The notes below the pieces were generated by a model, which made no database searches, was not told the origin of the DNA, and was given only the letters and a program-made list of their open reading frames with translations. The translations under genes and the position numbers were made by a program. Source: Lachnospiraceae bacterium UBA3282 (GTDB lineage: Bacteria > Bacillota > Clostridia > Lachnospirales > Lachnospiraceae). Taken from it: 21,771 nucleotides of DNA. The stretch is taken from NCBI GenBank assembly GCA_002361735.1, contig DETS01000059.1, forward strand, positions 1 to 21,771, given 5' to 3'. Position 1 is the stretch's first letter; each line of letters begins with the position of its first letter. Shown piece by piece: positions 7,719 through 14,196 of the stretch.

Positions 7719-8786
7719 ATGGCGATGAGTCAGGATAAATATGTTGCCTATGTGTCTACCTATACGACGGCAAAGGAAGACAATTACGGCATCAAGATTT
7801 ACGACGTGGATCTGAAAAACGGCAGGATGACCGAGAAGAATCAGGTTGAGATCACCAATTCTTCCTATATTACGATTTCCCACAATGAAAAATATCTATA
7901 TTCCATTACGGATTTCGGTGTGGAGGCATATAAGATCCTGCCGGGCGGAGATCTGGAGGTCATCAATGAGGGGACGATCAACGGCATGAGAGGCTGTTAT
8001 CTGTCCACGGATTATGAAGATAAACTTCTTTTTGTGGGCGGCTATCATGACGGTAAGATCACCGTGCTGCGTCTGCGGGAGGATGGCGGTGTCGGTGAGA
8101 TTACCGACGAAGTGTATCACAAGGGGCTTGGCAGCATTGCGGAGCGGAATTTCAGACCCCATGTAAACTGTGTAAAGATGACGAGGGACAATCATTATCT
8201 ATGTGCCGCCGATCTGGGGCTTGACCATGTGAATGTCTATCGTGTGGATCATGTGAATGGAAAATTAAAGCCGATTGATATGATCCGAAGTGAGCAGGAA
8301 TCTGCGCCGCGCCATCTGAAATTTTCCAAAGACGGCAGCATTCTCTACATTGTGCATGAATTGAAAAATTATATTGATGTTTATACTTATAAGGAGATAA
8401 ATGACAATCCTGAGTTTGAAAAGATTCAGACTATCTCCACCTTAAATGATTACCATGCGGGCGGTTCTGCCGCCAGTGCCCTCAATATTTCGGATGACTT
8501 TAAGTATCTGACCAGTTCCAATGCAGGAGATAACAGCGCGATTGTTTATAAGATCGATCAAAAGACGGGGTTGCTTGAGAAAGTTTTCTGTCTGCCGATC
8601 AGCGGAGATTATCCCAAGGACGCAGCGTTGTTCCCTGACAATAAGCACCTTGTCTCTTTAAACCATGAGTCAAACACGATGACTTTTTTCACAGTTGATA
8701 TGAAGAATGGGCTTTTGATAATGAATGGCAGGGAAATCAAGGTGGAACAGCCAAACTGCATCATCTTTCACAAGCTTGTGCAATAG
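7719..8786 (+). CDS. Lactonase family beta-propeller protein (6-phosphogluconolactonase-like)
   Basis: 355 residues from the ATG at 7719, which follows AGAAAGGG by 7 nt; an in-frame ATG at 7659 would add 20 residues with no ribosome site or homology signal. The sequence is a chain of beta-propeller blades: 'VAYVSTYTTAKEDNYGIKIY', 'RPHVNCVKMTRDNHYLCAAD' followed by LGLDHVNVY, 'APRHLKFSKDGSILYIVHEL', and 'YPKDAALFPDNKHLVSLNHE' near the end. The PH and DLGxD motifs are those of the PF10282 lactonase family (cycloisomerase-like and Pgl fold). There is no signal peptide, so it is cytoplasmic. The family includes true 6-phosphogluconolactonases and many proteins of unknown substrate; no pentose-phosphate gene is adjacent, so the activity is only a family guess. 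It is a single-gene unit ended by the hairpin before spoIVA. Confidence 0.78.
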   Translation: MAMSQDKYVAYVSTYTTAKEDNYGIKIYDVDLKNGRMTEKNQVEITNSSYITISHNEKYLYSITDFGVEAYKILPGGDLEVINEGTINGMRGCYLSTDYEDKLLFVGGYHDGKITVLRLREDGGVGEITDEVYHKGLGSIAERNFRPHVNCVKMTRDNHYLCAADLGLDHVNVYRVDHVNGKLKPIDMIRSEQESAPRHLKFSKDGSILYIVHELKNYIDVYTYKEINDNPEFEKIQTISTLNDYHAGGSAASALNISDDFKYLTSSNAGDNSAIVYKIDQKTGLLEKVFCLPISGDYPKDAALFPDNKHLVSLNHESNTMTFFTVDMKNGLLIMNGREIKVEQPNCIIFHKLVQ

Positions 8787-8827
8787 GCCGGCGATGGAAG
8801 GTTTTGAGGAAAAGCGCCGTAAGATAG

Positions 8828-8856
8828 AATAGCGAAGGAGCCTCCTGCATATACAT
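8828..8856 (+). promoter_or_regulatory. Candidate sigma-E-type promoter of spoIVA
   Basis: -35 GAATAGC (8828-8834), 5 of 7 against KMATATT; 14-nt spacer; -10 CATATACA (8849-8856), 6 of 8 against CATACAMT. spoIVA belongs to the sigma-E mother-cell regulon in Bacillus and Clostridia. The -35 lies before the hairpin and the -10 at its loop side, so the predicted start (about 8863) falls in the loop. Confidence 0.45.
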
Positions 8857-8883
8857 TTACCAGTATAAGCAGGAGGTTTTTTT
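8842..8883 (+). terminator. Terminator-like hairpin that contains the spoIVA Shine-Dalgarno sequence
   Basis: Stem CCTCCTGC (8842-8849) / GCAGGAGG (8870-8877), continued inside by TATAC/GTATA past one A-A mismatch, with an 8-nt loop and a tail of six T (8878-8883) that runs straight into the spoIVA ATG. It is the only candidate terminator for the upstream lactonase-like gene. GGAGG in the 3' arm is also the spoIVA ribosome site, so it is masked in any transcript carrying both arms. Confidence 0.7.
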
Positions 8884-10371
8884 ATGGATATCTTACAGAA
8901 TAGTACATATGACCTCTATCGAGATATACAGCACAGAACGGGGGGAGAAATCTACCTGGGCGTGGTGGGCCCTGTGAGGACGGGGAAATCTACCTTTATC
9001 AAGCGGTTTATGAATCTTTTGGTATTGCCTTACATGGAGGATGAAAACGAGAAGGAAAGGGCACAGGATGAGATGCCGCAGAGCGCGGGAGGAAAGACCA
9101 TCACCACCACGGAGCCGAAATTTATTCCCAAAGAAGCGGCGCATGTGAAGTTGGGAGCGGATATCGATGTGAAAGTGCGGCTGGTGGACTGCGTGGGCTA
9201 CATGGTGGACGGTGCTGCGGGTCACATGGAAAAAGAGGAAGAACGTCTGGTGAAGACACCATGGTCGCTGGAGGAGATCCCTTTTACAAAGGCGGCGGAG
9301 ATCGGCACCAGAAAGGTCATCCGCGATCATTCCACGATCGGCATCGTGGTCACTTGCGACGGTTCTTTTGGAGAGCTTCCCAGAGAGAGTTTTTTGGAGG
9401 CGGAGGAACGCACCATCAAAGAACTGCAGGCGCTCGGAAAACCTTACATTGTGCTCCTTAACTCAGAGAAACCCTATGCGGAGGAGACGAGGACGCTTGC
9501 CGACGAGATCAGCGAGAAGTATCAGGTCACGGTGATGCCCGTCAACTGCGAGCAGTTAAAGAAAGAGGATATCAACCATATCATGGAAAATATCCTTTAC
9601 GAGTTCCCGCTCACCATGGTTGAATTTTATATGCCGAAGTGGGTGGAAATGCTGCCCTGTGATCATAAGATGAAGAAAGATATCATTGCACAGCTCAAGC
9701 TTTTGATGACGAAGCTGAATCATATCCGTGATATCACCGCGGACAGTTTTGTTTTGGAAAGCGAGTATGTGAAAAAATGTAAACTTGACGGCATCAATAT
9801 GTCGGACGGCAGCGTGCGTATTATGCTGGATGTGGACGATGCCTATTACTACGAGATGTTGAGCGAGCTGGTAGGAGAGAATATCGGCAGCGAATATCAA
9901 CTCCTTGCGACACTGCGGGAGATGGCGAAAATGAAGCGGGAGTATGTAAAGGTACTCCATGCGCTGGAAGCGGTGCGCTATAAGGGGTACGGCGTAGTGA
10001 TGCCGGATCGCGAAGAAATCGTGCTGGAAAAGCCCGAACTCATCAAGCAGGGTAATAAATTCGGCGTCAAGATCAAAGCCGAGAGTCCCAGCATCCATAT
10101 GATCAAGGCAAGCATCGAGACGGAAATTTCGCCAATTGTGGGGACGGAGGAGCAGGCGAGGGATCTGATTCAGTTTATCACCGATGCCGATACCGGCGAG
10201 GAAGGCATCTGGGCAACGAATATTTTCGGCAAGACCGTGGAACAGCTTGTCAATGACGGTATCACAGGGAAACTTTCCATGATCAACGAGGAGAGCCAGA
10301 TCAAACTTCAGGAGACCATGCAGAAAATCGTCAACGACTGTAATGGTGGGATGGTTTGTATCATAATTTAA
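8884..10371 (+). CDS. spoIVA: Stage IV sporulation protein A (spore coat morphogenetic ATPase)
   Basis: 495 residues, close to the usual family length of about 492. SpoIVA polymerises by ATP hydrolysis on the outer forespore membrane and forms the base of the spore coat, working in the mother cell. Seen here: Walker A GPVRTGKS (29-36), the Thr-rich sensor region 'TITTTEPKF' (about 71-80), Walker B-like 'VRLVDCVGYMVDG', the middle domain, and the conserved C-terminal tail ending GGMVCIII that normally anchors the protein on SpoVM-marked membrane. The ATG follows GCAGGAGG and six T. It is monocistronic: 164 nt separate it from punA. Regulation is predicted to be sigma-E, with a hairpin that insulates it from upstream transcription. 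Confidence 0.97.
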   Translation: MDILQNSTYDLYRDIQHRTGGEIYLGVVGPVRTGKSTFIKRFMNLLVLPYMEDENEKERAQDEMPQSAGGKTITTTEPKFIPKEAAHVKLGADIDVKVRLVDCVGYMVDGAAGHMEKEEERLVKTPWSLEEIPFTKAAEIGTRKVIRDHSTIGIVVTCDGSFGELPRESFLEAEERTIKELQALGKPYIVLLNSEKPYAEETRTLADEISEKYQVTVMPVNCEQLKKEDINHIMENILYEFPLTMVEFYMPKWVEMLPCDHKMKKDIIAQLKLLMTKLNHIRDITADSFVLESEYVKKCKLDGINMSDGSVRIMLDVDDAYYYEMLSELVGENIGSEYQLLATLREMAKMKREYVKVLHALEAVRYKGYGVVMPDREEIVLEKPELIKQGNKFGVKIKAESPSIHMIKASIETEISPIVGTEEQARDLIQFITDADTGEEGIWATNIFGKTVEQLVNDGITGKLSMINEESQIKLQETMQKIVNDCNGGMVCIII

Positions 10372-10380
10372 CAACTCAGC

Positions 10381-10441
10381 CAGAACATCATCTGAATGGC
10401 AAATCATGCTTGCATGAATTTGACAGACAGGTGATGTTCTG
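10381..10441. repeat. Nested inverted repeats between spoIVA and punA
   Basis: Outer arms CAGAACATCA (10381-10390) and TGATGTTCTG (10432-10441) are perfect 10-bp complements. Between them lies a second palindrome, TCATGC-TT-GCATGA. Neither strand shows a T-tract after the outer arm, so it is not a clean intrinsic terminator. Function unknown. Confidence 0.5.
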
Positions 10442-10497
10442 AGGGAGTGCCATATAATGTGCAGAACGATAATTTAGATGCCAAACCGAAAAGAGTG

Positions 10498-10506
10498 TGA
10501 TATACT
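10498..10506 (+). promoter_or_regulatory. Candidate extended -10 promoter of punA
   Basis: TGATATACT reads as an extended -10 (TGn plus TATACT, one mismatch from TATAAT), with no convincing -35. The start would be near 10513, about 23 nt before the punA ATG. Confidence 0.35.
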
Positions 10507-10535
10507 TACCATAAAAAGGGAAAGGCGGTAAACAT

Positions 10536-11369
10536 ATGAATCCTGTATATGATAAACTCTTAAAATGCTTTGACTGCTATAAAGCAAAGATCGACTTTGA
10601 GCCCAAGGTGGCGGTGGTGTTAGGTTCCGGTCTCGGTAACTTCGCAAAGGTCGTGGATGTGAAAGCGGAACTCCCCTACAGCGAGATCGAGGGCTTCCCC
10701 GTATCCACTGTGCCGGGACATGCCGGGAAATTCATCTTCGGCTATATCAATGAAGTGCCCGTTGTGCTGATGCAGGGGCGCGTACATTATTATGAAGGAT
10801 ATCCGATCACGGACGTGGTGCTGCCCACCCGCCTGATGAAAATGATGGGAGCAAAGATACTGTTTTTGACCAATGCTTCGGGCGGCATCAATCCTGCCTT
10901 CCATGCGGGCAGCCTGATGCTGATCAAAGATCATATTTCCATTTTCGCACCGAATCCTTTGATTGGTCCGAACATTGACGAGTTGGGGACAAGATTTCCC
11001 GATATGTCCCATGTTTACGACGAGGACTTACAGGAGATCATTCGCAGCACGGCAAAGGGAAATGGCACGGAACTGTTTGAGGGCGTGTACGCGCAGCTGA
11101 CGGGACCCTCTTTTGAGTCGCCCGCCGAGATCCAGATGCTCTATAAGATGGGAGCGAGCGCAGTCGGCATGAGCACCGTAGTGGAAGCGATTGCGGCAAA
11201 TCACATGGGGATGAAGATCTGCGGCGTGTCCTGCGTCAGTAATCTGGCGGCAGGCATGAACAGTGCGCCCCTGACGCACGAGGAAGTGCAGGAGGCGGCG
11301 AATGCGGTCGCGCCTAAGTTTGAGAAACTGCTGATGGAGTCGATTACGAAATTTAAGACGTTGATCTGA
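10536..11369 (+). CDS. punA: Purine nucleoside phosphorylase, trimeric PNP/MTAP family
   Basis: 277 residues, the normal length for this family. It cleaves purine nucleosides with phosphate to the free base and (deoxy)ribose 1-phosphate. Motifs: phosphate-binding 'VLGSGLGNF', 'PGHAGKF', 'GRVHYYEGY', 'LTNASGGIN', and base-binding 'GPSFESPAEIQ' and 'AVGMSTVVEAIAANHMG'. The Asn in 'CVSNLAAG' matches the Asn of 6-oxopurine-specific PNPs (inosine, guanosine); methylthioadenosine phosphorylases have Asp there. It is the first gene of the nucleoside-salvage run, followed by cdd after 57 nt. The ATG follows a GGGAAAGGCGG ribosome region. Confidence 0.93.
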   Translation: MNPVYDKLLKCFDCYKAKIDFEPKVAVVLGSGLGNFAKVVDVKAELPYSEIEGFPVSTVPGHAGKFIFGYINEVPVVLMQGRVHYYEGYPITDVVLPTRLMKMMGAKILFLTNASGGINPAFHAGSLMLIKDHISIFAPNPLIGPNIDELGTRFPDMSHVYDEDLQEIIRSTAKGNGTELFEGVYAQLTGPSFESPAEIQMLYKMGASAVGMSTVVEAIAANHMGMKICGVSCVSNLAAGMNSAPLTHEEVQEAANAVAPKFEKLLMESITKFKTLI

Positions 11370-11426
11370 CGGAAAGCCGGAGTTTCCAATATACGGACGG
11401 CGGAGAAAAGCAGAGAGGATGGGAAG

Positions 11427-11903
11427 ATGACATTTCCCCCAAAAACGGAGAGAATAGATATGGAAAGCGACCGTTTATCTCAGGAAGAAATAAAAGGATT
11501 GATTAAGAAGGCGATTGAGGCGAGAAGGAAATCCTACTCGCCTTATTCCCATTATCAGGTAGGGGCGGCGCTGCTTACGGCGGACGGGCAGATCATTACA
11601 GGCTGTAATATCGAAAACGCGGCGTACGGACCGAGTAATTGTGCGGAGCGGACAGCCTTTTTTAAGGCGGTCAGTGAGGGAATATGCGACTTTTCCGCGA
11701 TTGCCATTGTAGGCAGTCCCGAGGGGGAGGAGCTGACACAGTATGCTTATCCCTGCGGCGTATGCAGGCAGGTGATGCGGGAGTTCTGCGAGCCGTCGCA
11801 GTTTCAGATCATTGTGGCTAAGGCAGAGGATGATTATCGCGTGATGACACTGGCGGAACTGCTCCCCGAAAGCTTTGGACCTGAAAACCTGCGCGAGGAA
11901 TAG
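11427..11903 (+). CDS. cdd: Cytidine deaminase
   Basis: 158 residues from the ATG at 11427 (AGAGG 8 nt upstream). The in-frame ATG at 11460, with GGAG 9 nt upstream, gives 147 residues and fits the family N-terminus better; both starts are possible. It deaminates cytidine and deoxycytidine to uridine and deoxyuridine. Motifs: 'YSPYSHYQVGAALLT', substrate-binding 'GCNIENAAYGPSN', the zinc/catalytic CAE (C72, E74) and the second zinc pair PCGVC (C110, C113), numbered from 11427. This is the homotetrameric all-cysteine type of Bacillus. It is placed with punA, suggesting joint salvage of purine and pyrimidine nucleosides. Confidence 0.95.
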   Translation: MTFPPKTERIDMESDRLSQEEIKGLIKKAIEARRKSYSPYSHYQVGAALLTADGQIITGCNIENAAYGPSNCAERTAFFKAVSEGICDFSAIAIVGSPEGEELTQYAYPCGVCRQVMREFCEPSQFQIIVAKAEDDYRVMTLAELLPESFGPENLREE

Positions 11904-11950
11904 CCGAAGGCTTTTCGAGCTGCACTGCTACAAGACTAGGAGGCATATCC

Positions 11951-12772
11951 ATGTTACAGGAGAGAGAACACCAGACCCGCTGCGGCATCATCCACTATTG
12001 GATCAATAAAAAGTCGGAGTCACAAGTGACGCTCGTTTTCCTGCCCGGTCTGACGGCGGATCATCATCTGTTTGATAAACAGTTAGCATATTTCGAGGGA
12101 AAGTACAGCATTTTTGTCTGGGATGCGCCGGGACACGCCGCTTCCTGGCCCTTTGACTTTACATTTGATCTGTTTGACAAGGCAAAGTGGTTGGATGAGA
12201 TTCTGGTGGCGGAGGAATTGATGAATCCTGTCATTATTGGGCAGTCGATGGGCGGCTATGTGGGACAGGCGTACGCGCAGTTGTTTCCTGAAAAAATGAA
12301 AGGCTTTGTCTCCATCGACTCGGCGCCTTTGCAAAGAGAATATGTGACGGCGGCGGAAATCTGGCTGTTAAAGAGGATGGAGCCTGTCTATCGTTATTAT
12401 CCGTGGAAATGGCTGCTGCAGTCGGGGACGAAGGGAATCGCTGTTTCGGAATACGGAAGAAAGCTGATGTACGATACTATGAAGGGCTATGAAGGACAGA
12501 AGGAACGATATGCGAAACTGTCGGGGCATGGTTTTCGTATGCTGGCGGAGGCGATGGAGAAGGATCTGCCCTATCGCATTCCCTGTCCGGCGCTTTTACT
12601 ATGTGGGGAAAAGGATCATGCCGGTTCCTGCATCCGTTATAATAAAGCATGGCATAAAAAGACCGGAATCAGGCTGGAATGGATTCAAAATGCGGGACAC
12701 AATTCCAATACGGATGCCCCGGAGACAGTGAATCATCTGATTGAAGAACATGTGAAACAGAGTGAATCATGA
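11951..12772 (+). CDS. Alpha/beta-fold hydrolase of unknown substrate
   Basis: 273 residues. The alpha/beta hydrolase features are complete: oxyanion segment 'VFLPGLTADHHLF', 'WDAPGHAAS', nucleophile elbow GQSMGG with Ser99, acid Asp222 in 'LLLCGEKDHAGS' and base His250 in 'NAGHNSNTD'. A lid region with many Trp and Tyr lies at about 130-185. There is no signal peptide, so it is probably cytoplasmic. The substrate cannot be inferred; it sits between cdd and mtaD, with a ribosome site AGGAGG before the ATG, and is probably part of the same transcript. Confidence 0.88.
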   Translation: MLQEREHQTRCGIIHYWINKKSESQVTLVFLPGLTADHHLFDKQLAYFEGKYSIFVWDAPGHAASWPFDFTFDLFDKAKWLDEILVAEELMNPVIIGQSMGGYVGQAYAQLFPEKMKGFVSIDSAPLQREYVTAAEIWLLKRMEPVYRYYPWKWLLQSGTKGIAVSEYGRKLMYDTMKGYEGQKERYAKLSGHGFRMLAEAMEKDLPYRIPCPALLLCGEKDHAGSCIRYNKAWHKKTGIRLEWIQNAGHNSNTDAPETVNHLIEEHVKQSES

Positions 12773-12884
12773 ATCATGTATATGGGGAAGTGAGAAACTT
12801 CTTCTTCGATGTGCAATTTTTCATTGTGATGCGTTTCGGAAACACTGGATGATACAGAGTGAAAGAGGAGGAAACGGATAAGAT

Positions 12885-14189
12885 ATGAATTACAGATTTT
12901 ACAATGCAAGAATCCTTACCATGGAAACGACAGATATCATGGAAGGGGAACTCTGGGTGCAGGACGACAAAATCCTCTACGTGGGAGAGGGCGGCGACGC
13001 GGCGGCAATCTGCCAGTCCCTTTCCATCGAGAGCATTCTTTGGGACAGGGAGATCGACTGTAACGGGAATCTTTTGATGCCGGGATTTAAGGATGCCCAT
13101 ACCCATTCCGCCATGACATTTCTGCGCTCTTTTGCAGATGATCTGTCGTTGCAGGACTGGCTGTTCAAGCAGATATTTCCCATGGAGGCGAAACTGGACG
13201 GGGAGATGATCTATCACCTGACGAAGCTGGCTGTATTGGAGTATCTAACCAGCGGTATCACTTCTATTTTTGATATGTATCTGACTCCGGAGACGACGGC
13301 GAAAGCCTGCGTGGAAATGGGGATGCGCTGCGTGCAGGTCAATACCACCAGCAGACAGGAGGATTTTGAAGAAGCGCTTGCGCAGATGGAGGAGCGGTAT
13401 TATACATTGAACCATTACGATCCGCTGCACTCCTATTTTATCGGGTTTCATGCGGAATACACCTGTTCCAGGGCGCTTTTGGAACGGGTAGCGGAGATGG
13501 CGCATAAATATCAGGCGCCTGTGTACGGACATATCAGTGAGACAAAAGCGGAGGTGGAGGGTTGTAAGGAGCGCTACGGAGTAACGCCGCTGCGGCTTAT
13601 GGATGACATGGGCATGTTTGATTACGGCGGGGGTGGCTATCACTGTGTCTGGACGACCGAGGAGGACATGGAAATCCTGCAAAAAAGAAAGATGAGCGTT
13701 ATTACAAATCCGGGCTCCAACACGAAGCTTGCCAGCGGCATTGCACCTATTTCCGAATATTTGAAACGGGGGATCAATGTAGCAATCGGCACGGACGGAC
13801 CTGCCAGCAACAATTGTCTCGATATGTTTCGGGAGATGTTTCTGGTGACGGGGCTTGCCAAATTGAGAGAAGAAGATGCGGCGGCGGTGGATGCGTTGGA
13901 AGTGTTGAAAATGGCAACGGTAAACGGTGCAAAAGCCATGAATCTGACGGACTCGGATGTGCTGGCGGCGGGAAAACAGGCGGATCTCATTATGATCGAT
14001 CTCCATCAGCCAAACATGCAGCCTCTCAACAATATCGCGAAGAATCTGGTTTACAGCGGCAGCAAACAGAATGTAAAGATGACCATGATCAGGGGCAGGA
14101 TTCTGTATGAAAACGGACAGTTTACAAATGCGTATGATGTAGAGGAAATATATAGAAAGGCAAACGAGATCATAAACAGTCTCAGGTAA
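12885..14189 (+). CDS. mtaD: Amidohydrolase, likely 5-methylthioadenosine/S-adenosylhomocysteine deaminase
   Basis: 434 residues, typical for the TRZ/ATZ-MtaD group of metal-dependent amidohydrolases. Metal ligands seen: H72 and H74 in 'KDAHTHSAM', H216 in 'VYGHISET' (with E219 close by), H253 in 'YHCVWTTEEDM' and D304 in 'AIGTDGPASNN'. 'NPGSNTKLASGIAPISEYL' is the MtaD/SAH-deaminase signature. It would convert MTA, SAH or adenosine to the inosine form plus ammonia. The canonical 'AHCVHL' at the fourth motif is 'YHCVW' here, so substrate preference could differ from characterised enzymes. AGGAGG lies about 16 nt upstream and is followed by GGAAACGGA. The neighbouring punA could take the deaminated product. 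Confidence 0.85.
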   Translation: MNYRFYNARILTMETTDIMEGELWVQDDKILYVGEGGDAAAICQSLSIESILWDREIDCNGNLLMPGFKDAHTHSAMTFLRSFADDLSLQDWLFKQIFPMEAKLDGEMIYHLTKLAVLEYLTSGITSIFDMYLTPETTAKACVEMGMRCVQVNTTSRQEDFEEALAQMEERYYTLNHYDPLHSYFIGFHAEYTCSRALLERVAEMAHKYQAPVYGHISETKAEVEGCKERYGVTPLRLMDDMGMFDYGGGGYHCVWTTEEDMEILQKRKMSVITNPGSNTKLASGIAPISEYLKRGINVAIGTDGPASNNCLDMFREMFLVTGLAKLREEDAAAVDALEVLKMATVNGAKAMNLTDSDVLAAGKQADLIMIDLHQPNMQPLNNIAKNLVYSGSKQNVKMTMIRGRILYENGQFTNAYDVEEIYRKANEIINSLR

Positions 14190-14196
14190 GGTAGGG

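Noticed and set aside
9556..10407. 283-codon open frame on the minus strand
   Set aside because: Antisense shadow of the spoIVA C-terminal half; no recognisable domain.
10420..10458. TTGACA and TATAAT between spoIVA and punA
   Set aside because: Both hexamers match consensus but are 27 nt apart, too far for a sigma-A promoter.
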